Assembly (NCBI GenBank): GCA_003214465.1 | Contig: QCLO01000004.1 | Coordinates: 1-64,000 of the forward strand | DNA: 64,000 bases | From: Acidimicrobiales bacterium AG-414-N20 | GTDB lineage: Bacteria > Actinomycetota > Acidimicrobiia > Acidimicrobiales > MedAcidi-G1 | Direction: 5' to 3' | Shown: positions 42,050-52,107 of the stretch, piece after piece | Position numbering within the stretch: position 1 is the first letter of the stretch | Layout: each line of letters opens with the position of its first letter | Notes under the pieces: generated by a model | What the model saw: only the letters and a program-made list of their open reading frames with translations | Databases searched by the model: none | Told to the model about the DNA's origin: nothing | Made by a program: the position numbers and the translations under genes

Positions 42050-42502
42050 TCAGGAAATTCGACCTATTCCAGGTGCATCTGGTCTAGGTGGCGTCGCCGC
42101 CATTGTTAAAAATTTCCTATAGGAAATCCGCCAACCTTCTTCTGTTTTTAACCATCTGTCGTGATACTGACCTCGAACTTCATAATCATCTTCGGGCCCA
42201 GAAGGTTTTCTGTGCCATGCCTGCACATATGAAATTGAATTGGCCGTGTTAGGACTCTCAAAACTGATCTCGATATTTGAAAGCGTGTGACAGGTAGCGG
42301 TGAACCTGGTCAAAGCTTCTTGAAGCATTTCCAAAATTGCACCCCTTCCTACGAGTTCAGTTCCTCCGTAGTAGTCAGCGGCCGCATCGATAGTAAAACA
42401 CTCAACTTGCTTTTCCGGAAGATTCAAATCAACAAACCTACAATAAGAATGCATTACATCCGTAATTTCTTGACGGTCGAAAAGTTCTTGAATTTCGCTC
42501 AT
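42050..42502 (-). CDS. SnoaL/NTF2-like protein
   Basis: A 150-residue alpha+beta cone-fold protein: QEITDVMHSYCRFVDL near the start, GRGAILEMLQEALTRFTATCHTLSNIEISF in the middle, and the C-terminal YEVRGQYHDRWLKTEEGWRISYRKF are typical of SnoaL-like domains. These serve as small hydrolases, isomerases or the beta-like subunit of ring-hydroxylating oxygenases. It is divergent from the Rieske oxygenase large-subunit gene, so it may be part of that system, but this is not certain. Confidence 0.82.
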   Translation of the reverse strand: MSEIQELFDRQEITDVMHSYCRFVDLNLPEKQVECFTIDAAADYYGGTELVGRGAILEMLQEALTRFTATCHTLSNIEISFESPNTANSISYVQAWHRKPSGPEDDYEVRGQYHDRWLKTEEGWRISYRKFLTMAATPPRPDAPGIGRIS

Positions 42503-42631
42503 TTTAAAGTCCTAAAGTCCTCAAAATCAATAATTTTAATGCACCTTAACTGACTTAATGGGACCTCTGAAAGTTCAACGCAAAGCAATCATCATTTCAT
42601 TGTCTAACATGGAGTCAGAAGGGGAAATTCA

Positions 42632-43981
42632 ATGACTGATACAGACACAAATAAGCCCCACGCTGGTATCACTAGAGAAAAAGCCGTGGAACCTGAACTA
42701 GGTCAAGGGCCTATTGACGGGTTTCGCTACAATTCAGCTGATTTTGCTGCGCTTGAATGGGAACAAATGTGGACCAAGGTTTGGCTTGTTGCAGGTCGAG
42801 TTGATCAGCTAACTAATCCTGGAGACTACATAACCGTACCTATAGGTCCTGAATCTATTCTTTGCTCAGTAGGTTCCGATAATAAAATCCACGCTTTTTA
42901 CAACGTCTGTCAACACAGGGGCAACCGATTAGTTTCAACTGAAAATGGCTCTTTAAATGGTGGAGATTTTACTTGCGCGTATCATGGCTGGCGTTTCAAT
43001 ACAGATGGAACTTTGGTTTGGGTCCACTGCGAAGAAGACTTCCCTCAGGGAAGCCCATGTGGAAAAAGGAATCTAGTGGAAATTCCTTGCGACACTTGGG
43101 GTGGCTTTATTTGGATAAATATGGACCCAGATTGTAAAGACTTACTCGACTATTTAAGTCCGATTTCTGAACATCTTAATTGTTATCGAATGGAGCAAAT
43201 GAAACGTACGCACTGGGTAACTCTGGAAGGTGACTTTAACTGGAAAGTAGTTCAAGATAATTTCAACGAAAGTTACCACCTTCCTTTCGTTCACCCGCAG
43301 ACCGTTACCGTCATGAACGAACATTATTCGGGATGTCAGTTCGATATGTATCCTTCGGGACACTGCAGAATGCTGATGCCCGGCGGAGGTCCAGGACCTC
43401 AGTACAAAGGTTCATATGAAAAAACTTTTCAAGGACTAAAAGAAGATTTTACCTTCTGGGATTTCGACCCTTCACCATTTAAAGATGATTTAAGTGCCCT
43501 TCGAGTAGCCCTACAAAAGCACAAACGTGAAATCGGTAGTGAAAAAGGTTATGACTTCTCGTTATATTCTGACGAACAACTTACCGACCATTACCATTAC
43601 ACAGTGTTTCCAAATGTTTCTTTCAGCATGAAGCCTGATGGATGCATTTTCTTGATGGCTTACCCCCACCCTGAAAACCCAAAAAAATGCTTTTTTAATA
43701 TGTGGTACTTGACCAAATTCCCGGAAGGTGCGACCGAATATTACTCAAACTCGATGCGAGACTGGGTTTCAATTAATCAGCAAGTCGAGCATGAGACAGG
43801 AAAAGTTGGAGAGATCTCCTGCGGCCATGGAATTGACCAAGATGTTGCAATATGGTCTTCCCAGCAACAAGGTTTGAATTCAAGAGGTTACAGAGGTGAA
43901 TACATACCTCATCAAGAAAGACGGATACGTTTCTTTCATGAAAATATTGACCGTTATATATCATCAAATTTTGATCAGTAA
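42632..43981 (+). CDS. Rieske non-heme iron oxygenase, large (alpha) subunit
   Basis: A 449-residue aromatic-ring-hydroxylating-type oxygenase. The N-terminal Rieske [2Fe-2S] centre is NVCQHRGNRL and CAYHGWRFNTDG (C-x-H and C-x2-H). The catalytic domain has NFNESYHLPFVHP, whose two His are mononuclear-iron ligands, with the third carboxylate ligand in the C-terminal region. Related enzymes hydroxylate aromatic acids, steroids or quaternary amines; the substrate is unknown. ATG start after an AGAAGGGGAA ribosome site. The Rieske ferredoxin gene follows 20 bp downstream; no reductase gene is nearby. Confidence 0.93.
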   Translation: MTDTDTNKPHAGITREKAVEPELGQGPIDGFRYNSADFAALEWEQMWTKVWLVAGRVDQLTNPGDYITVPIGPESILCSVGSDNKIHAFYNVCQHRGNRLVSTENGSLNGGDFTCAYHGWRFNTDGTLVWVHCEEDFPQGSPCGKRNLVEIPCDTWGGFIWINMDPDCKDLLDYLSPISEHLNCYRMEQMKRTHWVTLEGDFNWKVVQDNFNESYHLPFVHPQTVTVMNEHYSGCQFDMYPSGHCRMLMPGGGPGPQYKGSYEKTFQGLKEDFTFWDFDPSPFKDDLSALRVALQKHKREIGSEKGYDFSLYSDEQLTDHYHYTVFPNVSFSMKPDGCIFLMAYPHPENPKKCFFNMWYLTKFPEGATEYYSNSMRDWVSINQQVEHETGKVGEISCGHGIDQDVAIWSSQQQGLNSRGYRGEYIPHQERRIRFFHENIDRYISSNFDQ

Positions 43982-44001
43982 AAACTTAGTTAGGCCTAAA
44001 C

Positions 44002-44373
44002 GTGAATCAAGCAGACGAACATAATCTTGGTGATTTCTCTGATTTGGATAATGGAGAGTTGACCGTTTGTGAAGTAGGTGCTTTGGAGATTCTTCTTTGT
44101 CGCGTGGAGGGAAAACTCTATGCCATTGAAGACAACTGCAGCCATGCTGACACTCCCCTAAGCGAAGGAAGACTTTCAGGTTTCCAAATCAACTGTCCTT
44201 TACATGGAGCCAGTTTTGATGTTCGAAACGGCGCTCACAGCGGACCTCCGGCCTACACAGGTGTTCGTTGTTTCAAAATAAATGAGAATGATTTAGGGGT
44301 AACCGTAAAAATTGAAAATGAAAAATCTCAATCGGAAGAGGGTCCACAAACTGGTTTTTTCCAAACTCGCTAG
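44002..44373 (+). CDS. Rieske [2Fe-2S] ferredoxin
   Basis: A 123-residue ferredoxin-type protein with the Rieske motif DNCSHADTPLSEG (C-x-H) and NCPLHGASFDVRNG (C-x2-H), a format close to the NirD/BphF-type small ferredoxins. GTG start at 44002. It would hand electrons to the oxygenase immediately upstream. It is convergent, 9 bp apart, with the SDR gene. Confidence 0.92.
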   Translation: MNQADEHNLGDFSDLDNGELTVCEVGALEILLCRVEGKLYAIEDNCSHADTPLSEGRLSGFQINCPLHGASFDVRNGAHSGPPAYTGVRCFKINENDLGVTVKIENEKSQSEEGPQTGFFQTR

Positions 44374-44382
44374 TTCACCTTA

Positions 44383-45162
44383 TTAACGGGGCTTAGCTCC
44401 TCCGCCCACACGAAGTATTTCCCCTGTCACCCAACTTGAAGCATCAGAAGCAAGGTAGACGCAAGCGGCTCCTATATCCTGCGGTGTTCCAAGCCTCTCC
44501 ATCGGGATTTTCCATTCTTCTAAAACTTTGTCCAACTCATCCTCTTTACGACCTATTGCTTTAAGCATTATTTCCGTTGGTATAGCGCCCGGTGCAACTG
44601 TATTAACTCTTATTTTTGGAGCTAACTCTGCCGAAAAAGTCCAAGTCAATGAGTGAACCGCAGCCTTTGCTGCCCCATAGTGGGCGCTCCCCGGCACAGG
44701 ACCGAAACCTGCTCCCGATGAAATATTTATTATCGACCCTGTTTTAATGTGACGAGCTGCAATTACCGAGCCAGAATACACAGCGGTCAGATTCAAAGCT
44801 ATTGTCTTATCCCACTCTTCGCGAGGTAATTCGACTACAGGCATGCGTAGAGGTGAACCTCCAGCATTGTTTACCCAGTCAGTCAGAGAACCAAAATGCT
44901 TAACCGCTACTTCAGCAAGGTTTTCGAGTGCTGAATCATCCGTAACGTCAGTAGTGACAGCAAGAGCTTGCCCTCCATTGTCATTAATTTCATTTGCAAC
45001 TCTTTCTATTTCCTCTGTTCTTCTAGCTGCAACGACCACAGAAGCACCTGCTTCAGACATAGCAACAGCTATCCCTTCACCGATACCTCTCCCTGCTCCT
45101 GTAATCACCGCCACATGACCCGTTAAATCAAATAGTTCATCGACTTTTCTTTTTTCTGACAC
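44383..45162 (-). CDS. Short-chain dehydrogenase/reductase (SDR)
   Basis: A 259-residue classical SDR: the NAD(P)-binding TGAGRGIGEGIAVAM, the structural NNAGG, the catalytic SSGAGFGPVPGSAHYGAAKAA (Ser...Tyr-x3-Lys), and the C-terminal LASDASSWVTGEILRVGGG. It probably oxidises or reduces an alcohol/ketone. Its position next to the Rieske system suggests the diol or alcohol made by it, but other substrates are possible. Start ATG, on the opposite strand to the Rieske genes. Confidence 0.93.
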   Translation of the reverse strand: MSEKRKVDELFDLTGHVAVITGAGRGIGEGIAVAMSEAGASVVVAARRTEEIERVANEINDNGGQALAVTTDVTDDSALENLAEVAVKHFGSLTDWVNNAGGSPLRMPVVELPREEWDKTIALNLTAVYSGSVIAARHIKTGSIINISSGAGFGPVPGSAHYGAAKAAVHSLTWTFSAELAPKIRVNTVAPGAIPTEIMLKAIGRKEDELDKVLEEWKIPMERLGTPQDIGAACVYLASDASSWVTGEILRVGGGAKPR

Positions 45163-45212
45163 TTTCGCTCCTAACTATTTGCAATCACCCTATTGTGCTC
45201 AAAATAAAACAA

Positions 45213-46634
45213 TTACTCGACATCTGATTTCCATACAAAAAGTGATCCAATGGCATACATAAGCGCAACTATCCACCACAGTGCTTTTATATTTTCGAAA
45301 ATCTCCGATTCATTTGAGCCGCTGCTGAGCCCTACCGCAAGTGCAACACCCATTGTCGTGCCTAGACGTCGCGAGACTTGATGCATGGCATTAGCAATTC
45401 CTAGTTTTTGAGTGTCGACCACTGTCAAAGCAACACCGGTAGTAGTGATTCCCACCATTGCTGACCCAAGTGATACAACCAGCAAACCGGGTAAAAAAGC
45501 ACCTAAGTAGTTTGGTTCAGGATCAACAAAGATTAGCCACCAAGCAAAACCTAAAGAAGGAACAAAACCCCCATATAAAATCAGTTTTCTGTACCCAAAT
45601 CGATCAGCCAAAATACCAAAAGGTGTCTGAACTAGAACAGCTAGAACCATTGCAGGGGCTACTGTAAATCCAGTTTTTATTGGTGACCATCCCCAAATTT
45701 CGGACAAAAGTATAGGTGACGAAAAAAAGAAGGCAAAAAAAGCTACCTGGTGAATGCCGGCTGCAATAGTTGCTTGACGATATTTGTGATTATTAAAAAG
45801 TTCTAAATCTAAAAGTGGATTTCTGGAACGTTTGCAACTGATAAAAAAGATGCAAGTTACTAACAATCCCAGAAAAAAGAGGAAAATAATCTTTTTGGAG
45901 AACCAACCCCAGTCATTTCCTTGCAGCAAAATTAGGGTGACTGAGCCTATTGAAATAATTCCACTGAGAACACTCATTAAGTCGAGATTTTCGGGTGCTT
46001 CTGGCAAGTAGCTTTCATTGAGGACTCTTATCCCAGCCACTAGAGCAAGGACACCTAAAATTGCCAATAAAGCAAAAGTAGCTCGCCATCCAAAAATCTC
46101 AATTAGAGTTCCTGACGATATTGGTCCCAGAACTCCTGCAGTAGCACCAATCGAACCCCACAGGCCTACAGCTGCACCTTGATGCCTTTGAGGTATATCA
46201 CCAAGGACCATAGCCAAGGCTGTTGGAACGAGAATAGCGACACCGGCCCCTTGAAAAGTTCTAGCTATCAGAAACACCTCAGGATTAGGAGTGAATGCAG
46301 CTAAAGAGACAGCCATTGTGGTTATTGATAAACCAATTAGAAATAATTTTCGACGACCATAGCGATCTGCGAGGCGCCCAAAAAGCAACAATAAAGATGT
46401 CATCGCCACCAGATATGAAGTTGCTCCCCAATTAATTATCTGTTTCTTGGATGCATCGAAATCGGCTCGAATTTCTGGTAGTGATACCGCTGTGAGACCC
46501 AAATCAAGAGTCATTAAAAATATGCTTGAAGAAGCTACTAAGAGAGATATCCAGGGCCTGATCTCTGGTTTTTCTTTTCTGGGAGGAATTTCTTGAAAAT
46601 TCTTTTCTGTCACTTCAGGCTCGAAAGACTCCAT
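45213..46634 (-). CDS. Major facilitator superfamily transporter (DHA2-like)
   Basis: A 473-residue protein with about 12-14 membrane helices. The N-terminal half carries the MFS motif A-like segment GRLADRYGRRKLFLIG and motif C-like GSIGATAGVLGPISSGTLIE, and the second half repeats with FGILADRFGYRKLIL. The layout and the start MTLDLGLTAVSLPEIRADF resemble DHA2/EmrB-type drug:H+ antiporters. It most likely exports a hydrophobic compound. It is on the same strand as the SDR gene, 51 bp upstream of it. Confidence 0.9.
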   Translation of the reverse strand: MESFEPEVTEKNFQEIPPRKEKPEIRPWISLLVASSSIFLMTLDLGLTAVSLPEIRADFDASKKQIINWGATSYLVAMTSLLLLFGRLADRYGRRKLFLIGLSITTMAVSLAAFTPNPEVFLIARTFQGAGVAILVPTALAMVLGDIPQRHQGAAVGLWGSIGATAGVLGPISSGTLIEIFGWRATFALLAILGVLALVAGIRVLNESYLPEAPENLDLMSVLSGIISIGSVTLILLQGNDWGWFSKKIIFLFFLGLLVTCIFFISCKRSRNPLLDLELFNNHKYRQATIAAGIHQVAFFAFFFSSPILLSEIWGWSPIKTGFTVAPAMVLAVLVQTPFGILADRFGYRKLILYGGFVPSLGFAWWLIFVDPEPNYLGAFLPGLLVVSLGSAMVGITTTGVALTVVDTQKLGIANAMHQVSRRLGTTMGVALAVGLSSGSNESEIFENIKALWWIVALMYAIGSLFVWKSDVE

Positions 46635-46753
46635 TTGTATTCATAACATCAAATACCCGAAACTACTTACTAATAAGACTTTTAGATTCAAATTGCCAGA
46701 GAAAATCACTTACGGTAAGATTAGGGTCTCTTTATTACCCTTAAGGTGTATAT

Positions 46754-48406
46754 ATGAAACGGAAACTTCTAGCCCCTTCACTGGAAACACACGTGGACAT
46801 CCAAAGCGAACAGTTTCATAAAAACCGTTCTGACATGCTCGAACAACTTGAAGAGCTTGAAGAGCTTTTAGATGAAGCCGAAGCTGGAGGCGGGCCTGAA
46901 ACAACAGAAAGGCACCGATCAAAAGGAAAGCTACCGATTCGTGAACGTATCGCGAACGTCCTAGATCCTGACAGTCCTTTTCTGGAAATAAGTCCGCTAG
47001 CAGCAGCCGATTCAGATTACACCGTAGGAGGTGGATTCGTAGTTGGAATTGGCGTAATAGCAGACACTGAATGTGTGATTCTTGGAAACGATCCAACAGT
47101 TCAAGCGGGTGCCATGACTCCTTATGTCGTTAAAAAGTGGATGCGCGCTTTAGAAATCGCTCGAGACAACCATATGCCATATGTGAGTTTCGTTGAATCA
47201 GCTGGAGCTGACCTGAACATCCCGACTGGCGGCGGAGGGAAATCAAATAGCCGCAAAGCTCAAGTCAGCCACTTCGCCGAATCAGGACGTTTTTTCTACG
47301 AAATGATTGAACTATCAAAAATGGGAATACCTACGATCTGTGTAGTTTTTGGAACTGCAACTGCAGGTGGCGCATATCAACCTGGAGTTTCTGATTACAA
47401 CATTTTCATTCGAGAACAGTCCAAGGTCGCGTTGGGAGGTCCACCTCTTGTAAAGATGGCAACTGGTGAAGAATCCAGTGACGAAGAAATCGGAGGCGCT
47501 CAACTTCATGCTGAAAAGTCAGGTCTCGCTGACTATCTTGCTGAAGACGAAATGGACGCTCTGAGACTCTGCAGGGAAGTCATCTCACATCTGGATTGGA
47601 AAAAACCAGACCCAGAGCCAAGTTACTTGTCCGAAGAACCCGTGCACCACCCTGAAGAACTGTTAGGAATAATCGATAGAGACTTGCGACAACCAGTAGA
47701 CATTCGTGAAGTGATTTCAAGAATTGTGGACGCTTCTCGCTTTGAAGAATTCAAACCTCTTTACGGACCCGCGATGGTCTGTGGCTGGTCAACAATAGAC
47801 GGCTATCCGATTGGAATACTAGGAAATAATGGTGTCATATTCCCTGAAGAAGCTGAAAAAGCTGCCCATTTCATCCAGTTGTGCAACAGACAAAACACCC
47901 CCCTGCTTTTCCTACACAACGTTCCAGGATTCATAGTAGGAAGTGACTTTGAAAAAGCAGGAATAATAAAGAAGGGCTCACAACTCATAAATGCCATTTC
48001 CAACTCAACTGTGCCTCACATTGCAGTAATAGTAGGAAAATCGATGGGAGCTGGAAATTATGGCATGTCCGGACGTGCTTACGGGAATAGATTCACATTT
48101 CTTTGGCCTACGGCAAAAATCGCTGTTATGGGACCAAAACAAATTGCAGGAGTTATGTCTATAGTTCGTAAGGGACGAGCCGAACGTAAAGGAGAAGAAT
48201 TTGACGAAGAGGAAGATGCTGCAATAGTACAAAAAGTTGAAGAAATCCAAGAACGCGGATCTTTAGCACTAGTAGCAACGGGAGCCGTAAGTGACGATGG
48301 AATTATCGACCCGAGAGACACTCGTACTGTAATTAGTATCTGCTTATCCACTTTTCGAAACAAACCAATCGAAGGTTCTCAAAAATACGGAGTCTTCAGG
48401 CTATGA
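46754..48406 (+). CDS. Acyl-CoA carboxylase, carboxyltransferase (beta) subunit
   Basis: A 550-residue carboxyltransferase of the propionyl-/methylcrotonyl-/geranyl-CoA carboxylase family. Characteristic segments: GSPFLEISPLA-like start of the domain, VESAGADLNIPTGGGG, TAGGAYQPGVSDYNIFI, and GAGNYGMSGRAYGNRFTFLWPTAKIAVMG at the C-terminal half, where the oxyanion holes lie. With the biotin subunit downstream (4-bp ATGA overlap) it carboxylates an acyl-CoA. The clustering with AtuA suggests geranyl-CoA- or methylcrotonyl-CoA-type substrates. ATG start after an AAGGTG ribosome site. Confidence 0.93.
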   Translation: MKRKLLAPSLETHVDIQSEQFHKNRSDMLEQLEELEELLDEAEAGGGPETTERHRSKGKLPIRERIANVLDPDSPFLEISPLAAADSDYTVGGGFVVGIGVIADTECVILGNDPTVQAGAMTPYVVKKWMRALEIARDNHMPYVSFVESAGADLNIPTGGGGKSNSRKAQVSHFAESGRFFYEMIELSKMGIPTICVVFGTATAGGAYQPGVSDYNIFIREQSKVALGGPPLVKMATGEESSDEEIGGAQLHAEKSGLADYLAEDEMDALRLCREVISHLDWKKPDPEPSYLSEEPVHHPEELLGIIDRDLRQPVDIREVISRIVDASRFEEFKPLYGPAMVCGWSTIDGYPIGILGNNGVIFPEEAEKAAHFIQLCNRQNTPLLFLHNVPGFIVGSDFEKAGIIKKGSQLINAISNSTVPHIAVIVGKSMGAGNYGMSGRAYGNRFTFLWPTAKIAVMGPKQIAGVMSIVRKGRAERKGEEFDEEEDAAIVQKVEEIQERGSLALVATGAVSDDGIIDPRDTRTVISICLSTFRNKPIEGSQKYGVFRL

Positions 48407-50355
48407 CGATCAAAACACTTTTAGTTGCTAACCGCGGGGAGATAACCAGACGGATATTTAGAACTGCTAAGTCAATGGGTATTACTTGCATAGCTGTATA
48501 CACCGATGCTGACAGTAATGAACCTTTTGTTAAAGAAGCAGACAAATCAATTTATCTTCCGACAAATTATCTAGACATCGAAGCCATTATCGATGCTGCT
48601 AAAAAAACTAACTCTGATGCAATCCACCCAGGTTATGGTTTCTTATCTGAAAATGCTTCATTTGCTAGAGCAGTAATTGAAGCAAATATAAATTGGGTAG
48701 GCCCTTCTCCAGAAGTAATTGAAGCTATGGGAGACAAGATTGAGGCAAAAAAAATCGCCCAAAAAGCAAAAGTTCCAACTCTCCCGTCATCCGATAATTT
48801 AAAAGATTTTTCATCTATCGGCTTTCCCCTATTAGTTAAAGCTGCTGCAGGTGGCGGTGGTAAAGGTATGCGGATAGTCGAAGATGAAAATGGTCTAGGA
48901 GAAGCAATTTCCACAGCTCAAAGAGAAGCCAAAAACGCTTTTGGAGATGAGAGAGTTTTTCTGGAAAGGTACATACCTAAATCACGACATATAGAAGTTC
49001 AAATTTTAGGGGATTTCCATGGAAACCTTTTGCATCTAGGTGAAAGAGAGTGCTCCATTCAACGTCGACATCAGAAAATAATCGAAGAGTCCCCCTCCTC
49101 TGTGATTAGCGAAGAGCAGAGAAACCTCATGACTGATGCAGCGCTAAGAATGGGGGAAAATCTCACCTACCAGTCAGCTGGAACGGTCGAGTTTCTTTTC
49201 GATGACGAAACGGGAGATTTCTTCTTTCTTGAGGTCAATACACGACTACAGGTAGAACATCCGGTAACAGAAGCAATTACGGGAATAGATCTAGTGCGTG
49301 AACAATTGAAGATATCTTCCGGTGAAAGAATCTCGTTTACTCAAGAAAGCCTGAAAACAAGAGGGCATGCGATTGAAGCACGTTTATATGCTGAAGATCC
49401 CGCAAATGACTTTCTGCCTGCCACTGGAGAAATTTTGGCTTTCTTCCCTTCAAAAGAAACTAATATACGTTGGGATTCTGGTGTCGAAAAAGGTTCTTTT
49501 GTAGGTGTTGAATTCGATCCGATGTTGGCGAAAGTTATTTCCCATTCACCAGACCGAACCGAAGCTGCATTGACTCTGGCAAACGCACTGGAAAAACTTC
49601 ATCTAGCTGGAATAACAACAAATCGCGATTTTCTCACTTCAGTTCTTCGACACGAAAGATTCTTAGAAGGTAAAACAACTACCGATTTCATAGAAGACAA
49701 TTTGCCTGAACCGAAGCTTCAGTTAACGGAAAACGAAATTGAAAACTCAGCTATTAAAGCTGCTCTTTGGCTTCAAGGTAAAAATCGTAAAAACGCAATC
49801 GTTTTATCATCTGCCCCTAGCGGTTGGAGAAATGGAAGACTACCTGCTCAAGAAGTTTCTCTTCTGCATGATGGAAAAGAGTTACTCATATCTTATAAAT
49901 CTCTTCGCGATGGTTCTTTTGTTTTTAATAATGAAAAAATCACGAAACTTTATAACTGGTCCATAGATGATGTTGAGACTGAGATTGAAGGTGAAAGAAC
50001 GAACTCTTCAATTACAGAAGGTACAGGAACGATTCATGTTCAAACAATTAAAGGAACGGTTTCTTTTGAAATCCTTCCTCGTTTCAAACCTCCTGCACTT
50101 CAAATTGCTGAAGGAAGTCTTGTGACGCCGATGCCAGGAATCGTTCTTGAAATTAGAGTTTCTCAAGGAGATGTCGTTTCTGCTGGCGACACCCTAATTA
50201 TTCTCGAGGCAATGAAAATGGAACACCACATAAAAGCCCCATATGACGGAATGGTTGCTGAAATTCTTGTTGAAGAGAGCCAACAATTGGAAAACGGGGT
50301 TCCTCTTTTGGTCATAGACACGCCTGAGCATAATGAAGGGAACAAAGATGACTGA
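48403..50355 (+). CDS. Acyl-CoA carboxylase, biotin carboxylase/BCCP (alpha) subunit
   Basis: A 650-residue fused subunit. The biotin carboxylase part (about 1-445) has the N-terminal LLVANRGEITRRIFRTAKSMG, the ATP-grasp glycine loop AAAGGGGKGMRIV, and the metal/ATP site LEVNTRLQVEHPVTEAITG. The C-terminal BCCP domain carries the biotinylation site ILEAMKMEHHIKAP near residue 602. It carboxylates biotin with bicarbonate and ATP and passes CO2 to the beta subunit encoded just upstream. Its stop overlaps the AtuA-like gene by 8 bp. Confidence 0.95.
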   Translation: MTIKTLLVANRGEITRRIFRTAKSMGITCIAVYTDADSNEPFVKEADKSIYLPTNYLDIEAIIDAAKKTNSDAIHPGYGFLSENASFARAVIEANINWVGPSPEVIEAMGDKIEAKKIAQKAKVPTLPSSDNLKDFSSIGFPLLVKAAAGGGGKGMRIVEDENGLGEAISTAQREAKNAFGDERVFLERYIPKSRHIEVQILGDFHGNLLHLGERECSIQRRHQKIIEESPSSVISEEQRNLMTDAALRMGENLTYQSAGTVEFLFDDETGDFFFLEVNTRLQVEHPVTEAITGIDLVREQLKISSGERISFTQESLKTRGHAIEARLYAEDPANDFLPATGEILAFFPSKETNIRWDSGVEKGSFVGVEFDPMLAKVISHSPDRTEAALTLANALEKLHLAGITTNRDFLTSVLRHERFLEGKTTTDFIEDNLPEPKLQLTENEIENSAIKAALWLQGKNRKNAIVLSSAPSGWRNGRLPAQEVSLLHDGKELLISYKSLRDGSFVFNNEKITKLYNWSIDDVETEIEGERTNSSITEGTGTIHVQTIKGTVSFEILPRFKPPALQIAEGSLVTPMPGIVLEIRVSQGDVVSAGDTLIILEAMKMEHHIKAPYDGMVAEILVEESQQLENGVPLLVIDTPEHNEGNKDD

Positions 50356-52105
50356 CTCAATTCGTATAGCCAATTGCTCAGGTTTTTATGGAGATCGTCT
50401 TTCTGCTGCCGCAGAAATGGTTAATGATGGACCTATTGACGTTTTAACAGGTGATTGGTTAGCGGAACTAACAATGCTGATTTTGGCTAGAACTCAAGCT
50501 AAAAGACCAAATGGAGGTTACGCACGTTCTTTCGTCACTCAAATGGAACAAGTAATGGCTACATGTATGGAGAAAAACATAAAAGTAGTTAGTAATGCTG
50601 GAGGACTAGACCCAGCTAGTTGTGCTGAAGCCGTCGCTGAGGTAGCTGAAAAGTTTGGACTTACCCCTTCTATTGCCTACATAGAAGGCGACAACATTTT
50701 GCAACGTCTCCCCGAACTAGCGGATTCGGGGATTGATTTTAAACACATGGATACGGGAGAAGAAATAACCGACTTGGAAAGCTACATAAGTGCAAACGCA
50801 TATTTAGGCTGCTGGGGAATTGTAGAGGCACTCAATAAAGGTGCTGACATTGTCATAACTGGACGTGTAACTGATGCAGCAGTTGTTTGTGGACCTGCGG
50901 CTTGGCATCACAAATGGACAAAAGATAATTGGGATGCCCTTGCAGGTGCCGTGGTTGCCGGTCACGTAATTGAGTGCGGGACTCAGGCAACTGGTGGAAA
51001 TTATTCTTTCTTTACTGAAGTTGATGGGATGAGTCGAACTGGTTTCCCTTGGGCAGATATCGCTGCAGATGGTTCTTCTATAATTGGAAAGCATGACGGA
51101 ACAGGTGGTGAAGTCTCTATAGGAACTGTCACTTCTCAGCTTCTTTATGAAATAGGTTCACCCTCCTATCTAGGTCCCGATGTGACAGCAAGATTCGACA
51201 CCGTGGAACTAGAACAACTATCTCCTGATCGAGTTCAAATCGAAAAAGCTAAAGGTGAACCACCTCCAGAAACTTTGAAAGTATCGATGAACAAGCTCGG
51301 AGGATTTAGAACCGATATGTCTATTGCTTTAACCGGCTTAGACATTGAAGAAAAAGCAAAACTAGTAGAAGAGGCATTCTGGAAGGCCTGCCCACACGAA
51401 CCTGTCGATTTTGAATCAGTCAAAACTAAGGTCGTAAGGACTGATAAGTATGATCCTGCAACTAACGAAGAAGCTGTTGCTTTGTGGAAGATAACTTTGA
51501 AAGATTCTGATGAACGAAAAGTTGGTAGAGCTATATTCAATTCTGTAAATGAGCTTGGTTTAGCAACAATACCCGGAATGTTCGGCGTAGGTGGTGGTGG
51601 AAATGCTAGACCTTTTGGAGTTCATTGGCCGGCTCTAATCCCAAGCGACCTAGTTCCACAACATGTAATTTTTCGTGAGGGCAAAAGAACCATGGTTGAA
51701 TCGCATATTTCAACAGATTCTTTTACAGTTGATTCAGTTGACGAAAAAATCGAAAAAATTGATTTTGGATCAACCACAAAAGCCCCACTTGGTCTGATAA
51801 CAGGAGCAAGATCCGGCGATAAAACTGGTAATGCTAATCTAGGTGTTTTCACTCGCACCGAAGAAGCTTGGATTTGGTTGGACAATTTTTTAACTACAGA
51901 CAAATTTCAAGAACTCCTACCCGAGACTGCTGATTTGAAAGTAGATAGGTACCGACTCCCAAAAATTTATTCACTCAACTTTGTAGTACACGGACTTTTA
52001 GAAGAAGGTGTTGCTGCTTCCACCCGACAAGACAGTCAAGCAAAAAGTTTCGGCGAATGGCTTCGTGCCAGAGTAGTGGATCTTCCTGAAAGATTTATTG
52101 GGTAG
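50348..52105 (+). CDS. AtuA-like (DUF1446) acyclic-terpene-utilisation protein
   Basis: A 585-residue protein of the AtuA/DUF1446 family: RIANCSGFYGDRLSAAAEMV at the N-terminus, VDVLTGDWLAELTMLILAR-type segment (IDVLTGDWLAE), NAGGLDPASCAEAVAEVA, and VITGRVTDAAVVCGPAAWHHKW. AtuA is essential for citronellol/geraniol catabolism in pseudomonads, though its reaction is not firmly established. Residues after about 470 form a second domain. ATG 50348 was chosen (GAAGGGAA ribosome site) over ATG 50333. It lies within the operon carboxylase beta-alpha / AtuA / acyl-CoA dehydrogenase. Confidence 0.93.
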   Translation: MTDSIRIANCSGFYGDRLSAAAEMVNDGPIDVLTGDWLAELTMLILARTQAKRPNGGYARSFVTQMEQVMATCMEKNIKVVSNAGGLDPASCAEAVAEVAEKFGLTPSIAYIEGDNILQRLPELADSGIDFKHMDTGEEITDLESYISANAYLGCWGIVEALNKGADIVITGRVTDAAVVCGPAAWHHKWTKDNWDALAGAVVAGHVIECGTQATGGNYSFFTEVDGMSRTGFPWADIAADGSSIIGKHDGTGGEVSIGTVTSQLLYEIGSPSYLGPDVTARFDTVELEQLSPDRVQIEKAKGEPPPETLKVSMNKLGGFRTDMSIALTGLDIEEKAKLVEEAFWKACPHEPVDFESVKTKVVRTDKYDPATNEEAVALWKITLKDSDERKVGRAIFNSVNELGLATIPGMFGVGGGGNARPFGVHWPALIPSDLVPQHVIFREGKRTMVESHISTDSFTVDSVDEKIEKIDFGSTTKAPLGLITGARSGDKTGNANLGVFTRTEEAWIWLDNFLTTDKFQELLPETADLKVDRYRLPKIYSLNFVVHGLLEEGVAASTRQDSQAKSFGEWLRARVVDLPERFIG

Positions 52106-52107
52106 TC

